Assembly: GCF_014645355.1 (NCBI RefSeq)
Contig: NZ_BMLS01000001.1
Span: 744,001 to 808,000, forward strand
Length of the DNA stretch: 64,000 bases
Direction of reading: 5' to 3'
Source: Bowmanella pacifica
GTDB taxonomy: Bacteria > Pseudomonadota > Gammaproteobacteria > Enterobacterales > Alteromonadaceae
This document shows, in pieces, positions 35,378-45,110 of the stretch (position 1 is its first letter; each line of letters begins with the position of its first letter). Position numbers and translations under genes: made by a program. Below the pieces are notes generated by a model, which was not told the origin of the DNA, made no database searches, and saw only the letters and a list, made by a program, of their open reading frames with translations.

Positions 35378-35844
35378 TGAAACATCAGCAAGGCGTGTAT
35401 TCCGTAGAGTTTGCTCTGGTAGGTACAGTGTTCTTCATCACACTGTTTAGTGTGCTGGAAGTCGGCCGTTTGTTTTTCACTTGGAATGTACTGGCTGAAG
35501 CATCCAGACGCACCGCCAGATTAGCCGTGGTCTGCGACCTTGATCGCGATGCCATGCAACCTCATGCCGATATGCTGGCCGCCGCGGCCTTTGATAATCA
35601 GCCATTGGTACCCAACCTGAGCGCGGCCAATTTGAAAATTCAGTACTTAAATTTTGATGGCAGCCAGGCCAGTAAATTCAGCGAAATCCGTTTAGTCCGG
35701 GCCGAGATAATCAACTACAGCTTTGATTTGTTGATCCCTGGACTGAGCATTCAACTTAACTCCCCCAGCTTTAGCGCCACCTTGCCGCGCGAAAGCCTGG
35801 GGGTCACCCGGTATGGCTATACGCAATGCCAGGCAACCGCCTGA
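35377..35844 (+). CDS. tadF: TadF-like pseudopilin
   Basis: A 155-residue pseudopilin starting with KHQQGVYSVEFALVGTVFFI, again the short-leader/Glu+5 pattern followed by one membrane helix. The ATG overlaps the tadE stop and is set by GAGGG 7 bases upstream; a GTG three bases earlier is possible. With tadE and tadG it makes three consecutive single-span pilus components. Confidence 0.86.
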   Translation: MKHQQGVYSVEFALVGTVFFITLFSVLEVGRLFFTWNVLAEASRRTARLAVVCDLDRDAMQPHADMLAAAAFDNQPLVPNLSAANLKIQYLNFDGSQASKFSEIRLVRAEIINYSFDLLIPGLSIQLNSPSFSATLPRESLGVTRYGYTQCQATA

Positions 35845-35870
35845 TTTGAACAGGAAAGTGAGGTTTTATC

Positions 35871-37109
35871 ATGACTTACCCAACAGAAAACCGCATCATC
35901 GACCTGAGTCAAAAGCAGCTCGCCATGCAAATGCGTAATAACCGCATGAAGCTGGCAGCGCCCTTGTCGATACTGGTGGTATGCCAGGCGCCAGATGCTT
36001 TAAATGCACTGCAATCACACCTTGGCAGTACCGAAAATCTCAATGCGGATTTTTATGCCAACCTGCCCGAACAGTCCCAAAGCTATCAGGCGGCGATTCT
36101 GGTGTGTCCGGCGGATGCCAGCCAGGTAGCCGAACAGCTGTCGTCACTGTCTCGTCATTGTCAGCACTTGCTGTTAATCGGCGAAGATATGGACAATGAC
36201 ACCGTCCGTCAGGCCGTGAAATTCAATGTGCGGGATATCATTCCCCCTAGTCAGGTGGATCCCGAACTCCTTAACGCCTTGCGTGATCTTGCCGCCGAGC
36301 ATCAGCAGCATGGCCGCCAGGCACCTATTATCTCCGTCATTAACGGCAAGGCCGGGAGCGGTGCCAGCTTCCTGACCTGCAGCTTAGGAGAGCTTTGTAG
36401 TCAGGGGAGCGATCGACACATAGCAATGTTTGATGCCGATTACAATTTCGGCTCGCTGTCGCACATGCTGGGTGTGCAAAGCCAATACAGCATTAATGAT
36501 GCGTTAGAAGAACTGGAGCGACTGGACGATACCGCGATTAAGTCCATGATGACCAAAAAAGACAATCTCAATCTGCTCAGCAATCGCCCCTTTGCCAGAC
36601 TTGAGCAATTTGGTCAGCAGCGCAGTGAACGTACCCAACAACTGCTGTGGAAAATTCGCAGTAACTTTGACCTGCTGCTGGTCGATCTGTCCAAGGGCAT
36701 AGAATCTCACACCGTCCCCATCATTGAGATGACCAGCCTCTTTCTGGTGGTAGTACAACTGAATGTCGCGTGCCTGCGGGAAGCGAAGGTGTTGATTCAA
36801 TACCTGCGCCAACAGATGGGGGTAGATGCCAATAAAATTCATCTGGTCATCAATCGCTACCAGAAAGGTAACCAGGAGATCACCCACGCCGATGTAGAAA
36901 AAGTTATCGGTCTGAATTCCATCTTCCATGTGGCCAACAACTACCAGGCCGCCAATTTACATACCGATCTGGGAACCCCGCTGAGCAAACTGCAGGACAA
37001 CCGTAATCTGGTCCGTGATCTGCAACAGGTTGTGGATGCGGTCTTTCCCTTCAAAGTCCAATCCAGCAAAAAATCCACCGGTCTGTTTGGCCGGTTGATG
37101 GGGAGGTAA
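35871..37109 (+). CDS. tadZ: TadZ/CpaE pilus-localisation ATPase
   Basis: A 412-residue protein with an N-terminal receiver-like domain (ILVVCQAPDALNALQSHL to about residue 140, no good phospho-Asp pocket) and a MinD/ParA-type C-terminal domain: a deviant Walker A-like SVINGKAGSGASFL, in which the usual second half GKT/S is degenerate, then MFDADYNFGSLSHMLG and LLLVDLSKGIE. TadZ/CpaE places the pilus machine at the cell pole. The gene follows tadF by 26 bp and precedes tadA by 2 bp. Confidence 0.92.
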   Translation: MTYPTENRIIDLSQKQLAMQMRNNRMKLAAPLSILVVCQAPDALNALQSHLGSTENLNADFYANLPEQSQSYQAAILVCPADASQVAEQLSSLSRHCQHLLLIGEDMDNDTVRQAVKFNVRDIIPPSQVDPELLNALRDLAAEHQQHGRQAPIISVINGKAGSGASFLTCSLGELCSQGSDRHIAMFDADYNFGSLSHMLGVQSQYSINDALEELERLDDTAIKSMMTKKDNLNLLSNRPFARLEQFGQQRSERTQQLLWKIRSNFDLLLVDLSKGIESHTVPIIEMTSLFLVVVQLNVACLREAKVLIQYLRQQMGVDANKIHLVINRYQKGNQEITHADVEKVIGLNSIFHVANNYQAANLHTDLGTPLSKLQDNRNLVRDLQQVVDAVFPFKVQSSKKSTGLFGRLMGR

Positions 37110-37111
37110 TT

Positions 37112-38434
37112 ATGAACATTATGCCCAAAGCCATTAATCAGCCCTTGCCCACCCTCACACCAACCGAGCTGGGGATTAAACATCAGCTGTTTACTCAAGT
37201 GTTAAGCCTGCTGGACTTGTCGGTACTGGACAGAATGGACAAGGACACCGCACGCAAACAAATTCGTGATTGCTGCAACAATCTGCTCAACGAACTCCCC
37301 CGCCCGGTTAATTTGGAGATTCGCACCCTGATCACCAAATTGGTGCTGGATGAGATCCTCGGCCTGGGACCATTGGAAACCCTGCTGGCGGATCCGGAAG
37401 TTTCCGACATTCTGGTTAACGGTCATGACAATATTTTTGTGGAGCGATGCGGCAAGTTGGAGCGTGTGCCGGTAAGTTTTCAGGATAACCACCACCTGCT
37501 GAATATCATCGACCGTATCGTCTCCAGTGTTGGTCGCCGGGTGGATGAGTCTTCCCCTATGGTAGACGCCCGTCTCAAAGATGGTAGCCGGGTTAATGCC
37601 ATTATTCCGCCCCTGGCGCTGGATGGCCCCAGCTTATCTATCCGCCGCTTTACCGTGGATAAGCTCAACGCCCAGCAGTTGATTGACTACGGCTCGATGA
37701 CCGCAGATATGGACAAACTGCTCAGCGCCGCGGTTACCGGCAAATTAAATGTGCTGATCTCCGGCGGTACCGGCAGCGGCAAAACCACCATGCTGAACAT
37801 CTTGTCCGGCTATATTCCCCGTGACGAGCGGATTATCACCATTGAAGACTCCGCCGAATTGCAGCTACAACAACCCCACACCGTAAGACTGGAAACCCGC
37901 CCCACCAACATAGAAGGGCGCGGTGAAGTGACCCAGCGCGATCTGGTAAAAAACTGCCTGCGTATGCGTCCGGATCGCATCGTTATCGGCGAGGTCAGGG
38001 GCAGCGAAGCCATCGATATGCTGTCGGCCATGAATACCGGTCACGAAGGCTCACTCACCACCTTACATGCTAATAGCCCCCGGGATGCGCTGGGTAGGCT
38101 GGAGAATATGGTCTGTATGGGCGGCTTTGATATGCCGGTGCGCAATATCCGCACCCAGATTGCCTCCGCCATAGACCTGGTCGTGCAACTGCAACGTCAG
38201 GAAGACGGCCGTCGCCGCATCACCAGTATTCAGGAAGTCACCGGCATGGAAGGTGAGGTAATCACCATGTCGGAGTTATTCACCTTCGAGCGCGAAGGAC
38301 GGAACGAACAAGGCAATATCAAAGGGCACTACCGGGCCACCGGTGTGATCCCTGTGTTTCAACGCAAGCTGGTTGCCAAGGGCATTGACCTGCCCCACAG
38401 CATTTTTGGCGTCAGCAGCATGATACATTTCTGA
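37112..38434 (+). CDS. tadA: TadA/CpaF pilus assembly ATPase
   Basis: A 440-residue type II/IV secretion ATPase of the CpaF clade. Visible are the N-terminal domain with [35 protein letters not shown], Walker [14 protein letters not shown], the Asp box [12 protein letters not shown], Walker [15 protein letters not shown] and the His box [16 protein letters not shown]. It powers Flp pilus extension, and in related systems retraction too. GGAGG lies 5 bases before the ATG. Confidence 0.97.
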   Translation: MNIMPKAINQPLPTLTPTELGIKHQLFTQVLSLLDLSVLDRMDKDTARKQIRDCCNNLLNELPRPVNLEIRTLITKLVLDEILGLGPLETLLADPEVSDILVNGHDNIFVERCGKLERVPVSFQDNHHLLNIIDRIVSSVGRRVDESSPMVDARLKDGSRVNAIIPPLALDGPSLSIRRFTVDKLNAQQLIDYGSMTADMDKLLSAAVTGKLNVLISGGTGSGKTTMLNILSGYIPRDERIITIEDSAELQLQQPHTVRLETRPTNIEGRGEVTQRDLVKNCLRMRPDRIVIGEVRGSEAIDMLSAMNTGHEGSLTTLHANSPRDALGRLENMVCMGGFDMPVRNIRTQIASAIDLVVQLQRQEDGRRRITSIQEVTGMEGEVITMSELFTFEREGRNEQGNIKGHYRATGVIPVFQRKLVAKGIDLPHSIFGVSSMIHF

Positions 38435-38444
38435 GGAGTTTGTC

Positions 38445-39413
38445 ATGAGACCAGAACTGATTTTCTTTGCCCTGGTATTTGTGTCAGTGGTCCTGCTCTC
38501 ACAAATGTTATTTGTGTCGGTATACAACCCACAGCGCGCAGACAGCCGGACTCTGAAACGCCAACTGGCAGAATTGAGCCGCGACAAGCAGGCCGAGCAT
38601 GGCATGTTGCTGCTTAACAACAGATTGAACAATCTGTCTTCGGTTCGAGCCGCGCTGGAATCCATCAGTTGGATTAAGGAAATAACCTACAAGCTCGAAC
38701 TGGGCGGCTCCCGTATGCTAGGTCACGAATACCTGCTGCTGGCCTTATCAATCACTCTGCTGACTACCATGGGAGCCTGGGCCCTGACCCAAAGTCTGCC
38801 GGTATGTCTGACGCTGATGCTCAGTCTGGTGATGATGTTCAAATTCAGACTCGGTCGTCAGATTGACCGCCGACTGGAGCAAATTGAGGCCCAATTTCCT
38901 GAGGCACTGGATGTGATGAAGCGCGGCCTGCAGGCGGGATATGCCTTTAACGATGCGCTGAAGCTGGTATGCGAAGAACTGCAGGGCGAGCTGTCCAAGG
39001 AAATGTCTTATCTGTTTCATCGCATCAACTTCGGCGCAGATCTGAAAACCGCCCTGCTGTATTTTATCCACCGGGTGCCCAGCACCTCGGCCATTGCCTT
39101 TGCCAGCGCGGTCAATATTCAGAAAGAAACCGGCGGAAATCTGGCAGAAAACATTGAAAACCTCAGCAAAATTATCCGTCAGCGTTTCAGCTTTAAGCGC
39201 CGCATTCGTACCTTATCGGCCGAAGGGCGCTTGTCAGGCTGGATCCTGGTGCTGCTGCCCTTTGCCCTGTTTGCGCTGCTGTATATCACATCTCCCCGCT
39301 ATGTTATGGAGCTGCTGCTTACCCCCAACGGCCAGCAACTGCTGCAATGGGGCTTAATCGGCATGCTGCTGGGAGTCGCTTGGGTCAGGAAGCTGTTACA
39401 GATCGAGGTATGA
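38445..39413 (+). CDS. tadB: TadB inner-membrane platform protein
   Basis: A 322-residue protein with membrane segments at both ends (about residues 5-25, 95-130, 270-290, 300-318) and a T2SSF domain in the middle (QFPEALDVMKRGLQAGYAF, LKTALLYFIHRVPSTSAIAFASAVNIQKETGGNLAENIENL). With TadC it forms the platform driven by TadA. GAGG lies upstream of the ATG; tadC begins 3 bp after its stop. Confidence 0.95.
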   Translation: MRPELIFFALVFVSVVLLSQMLFVSVYNPQRADSRTLKRQLAELSRDKQAEHGMLLLNNRLNNLSSVRAALESISWIKEITYKLELGGSRMLGHEYLLLALSITLLTTMGAWALTQSLPVCLTLMLSLVMMFKFRLGRQIDRRLEQIEAQFPEALDVMKRGLQAGYAFNDALKLVCEELQGELSKEMSYLFHRINFGADLKTALLYFIHRVPSTSAIAFASAVNIQKETGGNLAENIENLSKIIRQRFSFKRRIRTLSAEGRLSGWILVLLPFALFALLYITSPRYVMELLLTPNGQQLLQWGLIGMLLGVAWVRKLLQIEV

Positions 39414-39416
39414 ATC

Positions 39417-40394
39417 ATGGAACTGCTACAAAGCCTGTTGTACAACTTTACCCATGACCAGAAGCTGATTGAAATCATCATCTATGTCATTTCCGCTGCG
39501 GCGGGTATTACCCTGGCCATGGCCCTTTACTACCTAACCAGCGGTACCTACTCACCGGTACGCCAGCACCTACAGCGTCTGATCCAGGGCGAGTCCCATC
39601 AGACCGACGAAGGGGTGGACTATAAGAAATTCCTCGAACACAACCTGGCTAAGCTTGGTGACTTGCCCATGCTCAGCCAGCGTTTGGCCACCGATACCAC
39701 CAGCCGTAATTTGCTGATTCACGCGGGCTTTCATTCCGAAAATGCCTTGAAGGTGTACTACGCCATCAGGCTCGTCAGCATGCTGCTGGCATTGTTTGGC
39801 GCGCTGGCCTTGTTTGAACAGTTTCCACAGATGAGTACCACGCTGGCCATCTATCTGGTAGCGCTGATCTTAGGCCTGTCCTACCTGCTGCCACGTATGG
39901 CACTGCGTAAAGCAGCCCAACGTCGTATGAACAACTTACGTCGCTATTTCCCCGATGCGCTGGACTTGTTGGTGGTATGCAGCGAGTCCGGCCTTGGTCT
40001 GCTGGAGTCCTTCGCCCGAGTGGGTAAAGAGCTGCAAATGGCCCACCCTGACTTGTCACATGAAATCAACTTGGTCTGCAGCAAGGTACGGGTGGGGATT
40101 TCTATACAGCAGGCCCTGAAGGAGTTTTCAAATCGTACCGGCCTGGAAGACATTCGTGGCTTGAACTCCGTCATAGTGCAAAGCCTGAAACTGGGCACCG
40201 GCATCGCCGAAACCTTGAGAGTCTATGCAGCCGAATATCGCGACAAACGCTTACAAGAAGCGGAAGAAAAAGCGGCCAAGTTAGGGGTAAAACTGATTTT
40301 CCCTATGATGTTTTGCATCTGGCCGTCGTTTTTCATCGTCGCTATTGGTCCGGCAACTCTGAAAATCATGAACATCTGGCATAAGGCATTTTAA
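39417..40394 (+). CDS. tadC: TadC inner-membrane platform protein
   Basis: A 325-residue T2SSF-domain protein, with membrane segments near residues 20-40, 115-160 and 295-318. The core shows YFPDALDLLVVCSESGLGLLESFARV, GISIQQALKEFSNRTG and SLKLGTGIAETLRVYAAEYRDKR. Partner of TadB. The gene is tightly packed: 3 bp after tadB and 2 bp before tadD. Confidence 0.95.
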   Translation: MELLQSLLYNFTHDQKLIEIIIYVISAAAGITLAMALYYLTSGTYSPVRQHLQRLIQGESHQTDEGVDYKKFLEHNLAKLGDLPMLSQRLATDTTSRNLLIHAGFHSENALKVYYAIRLVSMLLALFGALALFEQFPQMSTTLAIYLVALILGLSYLLPRMALRKAAQRRMNNLRRYFPDALDLLVVCSESGLGLLESFARVGKELQMAHPDLSHEINLVCSKVRVGISIQQALKEFSNRTGLEDIRGLNSVIVQSLKLGTGIAETLRVYAAEYRDKRLQEAEEKAAKLGVKLIFPMMFCIWPSFFIVAIGPATLKIMNIWHKAF

Positions 40395-40396
40395 TT

Positions 40397-41332
40397 ATGA
40401 ACAAACTACATCACAGCTTAATCACTACTCTCTTTGCTGCATTGGTTTTGTCTGGTTGCAGCGCCAGTAGCAATCTCAGCCGTCAGACCGACGCCATGAC
40501 TAACCAGCAGCAGGGCCAGGCCTTGTTCGCCCAGGCAGAGCTAGCCGCTCAACGTGAAGACTATGGCAAAGCGTTGTTGATGTATATCGAAGCGCTGAAC
40601 CTCAAGCCCGATGATGCACCAACCCTGTACAACATTGGCCAGATGCATATGTACCTGGGCAACAGCAAACTGGCCGAACGGGCATTTAAACAAACCCTGA
40701 CGCTGGCCCCCGACCATATCGGCGCTTTGGCCCAACTGGGTATTTGGCAGCTTAAAGAGCGCAACAGTGCCGAAGCAGAATCAACCCTGACCCGCGCTGT
40801 GATATTGGACCAGCAACGCTTACACCAAAGCGAACCTGATACCTGGGTAACGCTTGACGCCCAGTCCCCGGTGATGGCCTACAACGCCCTGGCGGTGCTC
40901 TATGATGTGCGCGGTCAGCATCAACAGGCACGTGACTTGCTGCAACTGGCACTGGCACAAACGCCAGACTCCGCGCTGCTGCTATCCAACCTGGGTTACT
41001 CTTTCTATCTGGACGGAAATTTTGTGCAGGCCAGTCAGTATTACCAGCAGGCCATCAATGTCCAACCCAACTTCCACCGCGCCTGGGCCAATCTGGGGCT
41101 GGTAAACATCCGTCAGGGGCAATACAGCCGCGCACTGCAAAACTTCAAACAGGTGATGCCGGAGGAGCAAGCCTACAACGATCTGGGGTATTTCCTAAAA
41201 CTGGAAGGGCGCTACGAAGAAGCCAGCTATTTTCTTCAGCAAGCCATCGAAAAGTCGCCCAAATATTATGAACTGGCTCAGGAAAACCTCGCCGATGTGA
41301 GAATGAATCTGGCAAGCGTCGGCATCCACTGA
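40397..41332 (+). CDS. tadD: TadD-like TPR lipoprotein
   Basis: A 311-residue lipoprotein (lipobox LVLSGC, Cys20) with about six tetratricopeptide repeats, for example REDYGKALLMYIEALNLKPD, LYNIGQMHMYLGNSKLAERA and NFHRAWANLGLVNIRQGQYS. TadD proteins resemble PilF/PilW pilotins and are needed for secretin function. It is the last gene of the tad transcript and is followed by a terminator. Confidence 0.92.
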   Translation: MNKLHHSLITTLFAALVLSGCSASSNLSRQTDAMTNQQQGQALFAQAELAAQREDYGKALLMYIEALNLKPDDAPTLYNIGQMHMYLGNSKLAERAFKQTLTLAPDHIGALAQLGIWQLKERNSAEAESTLTRAVILDQQRLHQSEPDTWVTLDAQSPVMAYNALAVLYDVRGQHQQARDLLQLALAQTPDSALLLSNLGYSFYLDGNFVQASQYYQQAINVQPNFHRAWANLGLVNIRQGQYSRALQNFKQVMPEEQAYNDLGYFLKLEGRYEEASYFLQQAIEKSPKYYELAQENLADVRMNLASVGIH

Positions 41333-41355
41333 GGGGAATGCAAGGTTCCACCACC

Positions 41356-41380
41356 AAGAGCCCGCCCGGGCTCTTTTTTT
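41356..41380. terminator. Terminator closing the tad operon
   Basis: AAGAGCCCG/CGGGCTCTT stem with a T-run at 41374-41380. It lies between convergent genes and overlaps the last bases of the gene on the other strand. Confidence 0.88.
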
Positions 41381-42488
41381 ATTGGCGCTTTTGTTCCAAT
41401 GTGGCGGCCAGTGAGGCAATGGTCATTGGCAATGGTGCTAAACGGTAACGACGGCTGAGCTGCTGATAGTCAATGGCTGCAAAACCCTTGGTATGCATAA
41501 TTTCAATTACCGCCTGCGCCTGAGCAGATTGATTACTGACCGAAATCGGCAGCACCGTGGGACTATCGGGGGTTAACTCACGCAATCCGGCAAAGTGTTC
41601 ATCCAGCATGACCAGCGCCAGACTACCCAGGGTAACGTGGCCGCCAAAGCTGATATAGCTTGCTGGTATATTGGCCGGAATGTTGTCCCAGTTTATTCCA
41701 ACATAGTGAATAGTGCCCTGCAGGCCTGCATCACTGGCAGCCTTGGCTGCACCAAAGGCCATAGGATCATTGGCTGCCCACACCGCATCCACCTGCACAG
41801 CGCGGGAGAACAGCGCATTCGCCAGCCGGTAAGCCTCATTCTGTGACCAGTTACCAAAATCCTGATACACCAGTTGAATGGCGTCTTTATGTTGCTGTAA
41901 AGCACGCTGCATACCTAAGGTACGGGCCTTGGACGAAGACGAATGCCGATCACCATTAATGGCCAATAACCTCAGTGGCCTGCGGCTATCTTCGGCAAGT
42001 AGCGCCGAAATCATTTGAAAGCCGGTATCCGACAAATCGGCAGTTAAGGCTCCCAGATAATGCCTGGGATGGGGCTGCTTAGGTGCGACAAGAAAATCAT
42101 TGTTAACCAAAAAGTAAGGAATACCACCACTTTCCAGTAGCGCCACATGCTGATCCAATACGGCATTTTCATTAACCAGCAATAAATAATCAGGTCGACG
42201 TGCAATTCCTTGGCGTAACAACTCAACCAATTTGAGTCTGTCTCTGTCGGCATACTCAATGCTCAGTTGCAGATTCAGATCCTCAGCCGCTGCCAGCATA
42301 AACTGACTCACCGTCGCCCAGAACACGCCGGTTTGATCCCCTTCGGCAGAACCGGGATTAATAAACAGGATATGTGGGGATTCTGCGGCCAGAACCGAGC
42401 GAGGAATGCTCCAATTTAACACCAACACAATGACGAACAGGAAGGTACGAATCAAGACAGGAATGGAAGTAAGTGCGCCATACCACAA
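41379..42488 (-). CDS. Solitary periplasmic binding protein (sugar-binding/Peripla_BP type)
   Basis: A 369-residue exported protein (hydrophobic signal about residues 12-33, ending AAES). It has the type-I periplasmic binding fold: ILFINPGSAEGDQTGVFWATV, PDYLLLVNENAVLDQHVALLESGGIPYFLVNND, RLLAINGDRHSSSS, and VDAVWAANDPMAFGAAKAASDAG. Such proteins bind sugars, autoinducer-2 or similar. No permease or ATPase genes adjoin it, so it may instead feed a sensor protein encoded elsewhere. The start codon would be TTG at 42488; no ATG precedes the signal peptide, so the exact start is uncertain. Confidence 0.8.
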   Translation of the reverse strand: MWYGALTSIPVLIRTFLFVIVLVLNWSIPRSVLAAESPHILFINPGSAEGDQTGVFWATVSQFMLAAAEDLNLQLSIEYADRDRLKLVELLRQGIARRPDYLLLVNENAVLDQHVALLESGGIPYFLVNNDFLVAPKQPHPRHYLGALTADLSDTGFQMISALLAEDSRRPLRLLAINGDRHSSSSKARTLGMQRALQQHKDAIQLVYQDFGNWSQNEAYRLANALFSRAVQVDAVWAANDPMAFGAAKAASDAGLQGTIHYVGINWDNIPANIPASYISFGGHVTLGSLALVMLDEHFAGLRELTPDSPTVLPISVSNQSAQAQAVIEIMHTKGFAAIDYQQLSRRYRLAPLPMTIASLAATLEQKRQ

Positions 42489-42525
42489 CTTTAGCCTAAA
42501 ACCGTTAGCCAGTCAGGCTAAACGG

Positions 42526-42996
42526 CTAACTCATATCCATTGTGAGCGGCAGGCGAGTAAAGTCTGAAAACTGCTGCGCAACATGCTTAGCATCAGCGCG
42601 GTGGCGGAAGCTGCAAACAGTCGCCTGTTCGCCATTTTTACACACCATCACGACTTGATAGGGCTGTGATCTACTGCTTTGGCAAATAACACGAAATCCT
42701 AACACCTGGCTTAGCCCATACTCGCGACAAAATATCGGATAGAGGCTGGAGGCTTTAAGCACAATATGGTCTTTATCCAGATCGATACCGACCCAGAAAC
42801 GGGCGAAGGTAGCATGCCAACCTAACGCAGTGATTAACCCGATAGCCCAAAACGGCAGGCCGCCAGGGCTGGCGGCAAAATAAATATTTAACGCCCCGGC
42901 AGACAGAAATATTGCGCCCAGCCCACTTAACATAAAGCGTACCAGAAAATGTTGTTGATAACGGGCCCGTCGTGGTGAATGCACCTTAAAGTTCAT
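42526..42996 (-). CDS. Hypothetical membrane protein, coupled to the next gene upstream
   Basis: A 156-residue protein with two membrane segments (about residues 22-45 and 50-70) followed by a soluble domain with a PH-like or DUF2244-like feel (VGIDLDKDHIVLKASSLYP, CSFRHRADAKHVAQQFSDF). The start ATG 42996 overlaps the stop of the upstream gene by 4 bp (ATGA), so the two are translated together. I do not recognise the family firmly; function unknown. Confidence 0.6.
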   Translation of the reverse strand: MNFKVHSPRRARYQQHFLVRFMLSGLGAIFLSAGALNIYFAASPGGLPFWAIGLITALGWHATFARFWVGIDLDKDHIVLKASSLYPIFCREYGLSQVLGFRVICQSSRSQPYQVVMVCKNGEQATVCSFRHRADAKHVAQQFSDFTRLPLTMDMS

Positions 42997-43850
42997 GACA
43001 ATACCCCCCATTCAAACAACAACGCCAGAAGGGCAAACACCGGTACAGGTAACGCCAGCTTTATCAATGCCGCTCGGGACCAAATGGGTACAACGTCCCC
43101 GGTTCTTCGCAATGCTGACTCAATAACAGCTTGGGACGCTTGTTCACTGGGATCTTTCTCGCTTTGCCCTTGTTCGCTATGCTGTTGCTCACGCTGTTCT
43201 TGCTCACTGTGGCGCCCCTCGCCAGCAGGCTGGGCATCGTTATCTGACCAGGGGTGTTTGTGCGGCCAGTCACTGACTTGCTCAAGCAACACAAGGTTAA
43301 AGTGCTGCTTTAAAAATCCCATTGCCAAAAATGCATCGTCGGGGCGCTCAAATACATATAACTCGTTTAAAATGCCGATTTGCAGACTATTGCTATTGCC
43401 ACTGCGGGTCAGCAGTACTTCAACCCCATCGGCTTTTTGAACCCTGTCAGCCTGCGGTGTTTTCCACCACCAAGCACGTTGATAAAACAGCTGATTCGCG
43501 ACTCGATCTAAGACCAGCCGATGCGATTGACTAAAAAGATACAAGCAGGCAGCGCCACTGAGTAAAGCCGTAGCAATAAAGAAGATTCTGTCATTGCCGT
43601 CAAGCACCAGGCTCAGTAGCACCGACGGTAAACACAATATCAACATAATCACCGCCAATAAGCTTGTCATCACACCTCTTTTGGTGTGCAAACTTATTTG
43701 CGTGCCATCAGCACTCAGGCGAAACAGCTTCTTCAGCATCTTTGGCAAGGAATGGGTATTCATGTCTGGCTCAAAATAATCAACAGGTGGGTCATCTAAA
43801 CAGCAGGTGCACGCCTTGTTGTTCAGCCAGGCTGAGAGGGGTAGCTCCAT
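42993..43850 (-). CDS. Hypothetical membrane protein with Ser/Glu/Gln-rich low-complexity linker
   Basis: A 285-residue protein: N-terminal cysteines (CTCC), a pair of membrane segments (about 62-82 and 88-108), a soluble domain of similar plan to its downstream partner (SHRLVLDRVANQLFYQR, FERPDDAFLAMGFLKQHF), then a low-complexity stretch of repeated S-E-Q/E-Q units (about residues 213-242) and a last membrane segment. GAGGTG lies 8 bases before ATG 43850. The shared plan with the 156-residue partner suggests an ancestral duplication or a heteromeric membrane complex. Function unknown. Confidence 0.6.
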   Translation of the reverse strand: MELPLSAWLNNKACTCCLDDPPVDYFEPDMNTHSLPKMLKKLFRLSADGTQISLHTKRGVMTSLLAVIMLILCLPSVLLSLVLDGNDRIFFIATALLSGAACLYLFSQSHRLVLDRVANQLFYQRAWWWKTPQADRVQKADGVEVLLTRSGNSNSLQIGILNELYVFERPDDAFLAMGFLKQHFNLVLLEQVSDWPHKHPWSDNDAQPAGEGRHSEQEQREQQHSEQGQSEKDPSEQASQAVIESALRRTGDVVPIWSRAALIKLALPVPVFALLALLFEWGVLS

Positions 43851-44056
43851 GCTAAAAGCACCTCAAGCTTACATACTAACAAAGAGGCACAAGTAAGATA
43901 TTGATTTAACAATACTTAGCACTAGTATCCATGGCTTAGGCTGCTATGGCAAGGTTTGCGAGCTATGACGCCCTGCATTGATACGCGCGCTTGGTATGAT
44001 GCTAGTCAACTTGGTGTTTTGCGTGACTTTCGGGGGAATATGGTTCTCGGTAGGAC

Positions 44057-44085
44057 AAAAAAAGCGCCAAAGGTTGGCGCTTTTT
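44057..44085 (-). terminator. Terminator of the tyrosine-catabolic operon
   Basis: GCGCCAA/TTGGCGC stem with AGG loop, and a run of seven T on the minus strand, 18 bp beyond the fumarylacetoacetase stop. The rest of the gap to 43850 holds no supported gene. Confidence 0.9.
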
Positions 44086-44102
44086 CAAGATAACCACTGC
44101 AA

Positions 44103-45110
44103 TCAGGCTTTCTGTACAACCTGCTCAATACGACCAAAAATAGACTGGCCGTTGTTATCCAGCATTTCAATCTGAATATTGTCACCGAAGTCCATAAAGG
44201 GCGTGCTGGGTTTGCCTTGCTGAATAGTTTCAATCATGCGGATTTCGGCAATACAGCTATAGCCTACGCCACCTTCGCTGACCGGCTTGCCGGGGCCATC
44301 GTTAAGCTTGTTAGATACCGTGCCTGAGCCGATGATAGTGCCAGCCACCAGTGGACGGGTTTTCGCCGCATGGGCAATCAACTGACCGAAGTGGAAGGTC
44401 ATATCCACCCCTGCATTGGGCTTACCAAATAGCTCGCCGTTTAAATGCGACAGCAGCGGCAGATGCAGTTTACCGGCCTGCCAGGCGTCACCCAGCTCAT
44501 CCAGGGTCACGCAAACCGGGCTGAATGCACTTGAAGGTTTGGACTGATAAAAACCAAAACCTTTGGCCAGCTCGGCCGGGATCAGGCCACGCAGCGACAC
44601 ATCATTGACCAGCATCACCAAGCGGATATATGACAGCGCCTGTTCAGGCGATACGCCCATAGGCACATCATCCACAATCACCGCAATTTCGGCTTCAAAG
44701 TCGATACCAAAGCCTTCGCTTTGCGGCATTAATACCGGTGCGCGCGGTGCCAGGAAGGTATCCGAACCACCCTGATACATCAGCGGGTCGGTCCAGAAGG
44801 TCTCGGGCATCTCTGCGTTACGGGCCTTACGCACCAGCTCTACGTGGTTCACATAAGCGCTACCGTCGGCCCAATGATAAGCCCGTGGTAGGGGCGAGGC
44901 ACAGTCGGCCTGATTAAAGGGCTCGGCACTGATACTGCCGCTTTCCAGGGCCTCATAGCGCGCTAACAAAGCACCATGCAACTCGCGCCAGTTATCCAGG
45001 GCAAATTGCAAGGTCGGGGCAATATCACTGACCGATACCATACGGCTCAGGTCGCGACTGACCAATACCAGTTTGCCGTCACGACCGGCGTTCAGACTGG
45101 CCAGCTTCAT
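44103..45110 (-). CDS. fahA: Fumarylacetoacetate hydrolase family protein (fumarylacetoacetase)
   Basis: A 335-residue FAH-superfamily enzyme. Conserved parts: DFEAEIAVIVDDVPMGVSPEQAL (metal-binding Glu/Asp cluster), VNDVSLRGL, KPSSAFSPVCVT and AGTIIGSGTVSNK. In this operon it should hydrolyse fumarylacetoacetate (or maleylacetoacetate directly) to fumarate and acetoacetate, the last step of tyrosine breakdown. It is the third gene: its ATG overlaps the VOC-gene stop by 4 bp. The shorter bacterial type is meant, not the 420-residue animal type. Confidence 0.9.
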   Translation of the reverse strand: MKLASLNAGRDGKLVLVSRDLSRMVSVSDIAPTLQFALDNWRELHGALLARYEALESGSISAEPFNQADCASPLPRAYHWADGSAYVNHVELVRKARNAEMPETFWTDPLMYQGGSDTFLAPRAPVLMPQSEGFGIDFEAEIAVIVDDVPMGVSPEQALSYIRLVMLVNDVSLRGLIPAELAKGFGFYQSKPSSAFSPVCVTLDELGDAWQAGKLHLPLLSHLNGELFGKPNAGVDMTFHFGQLIAHAAKTRPLVAGTIIGSGTVSNKLNDGPGKPVSEGGVGYSCIAEIRMIETIQQGKPSTPFMDFGDNIQIEMLDNNGQSIFGRIEQVVQKA

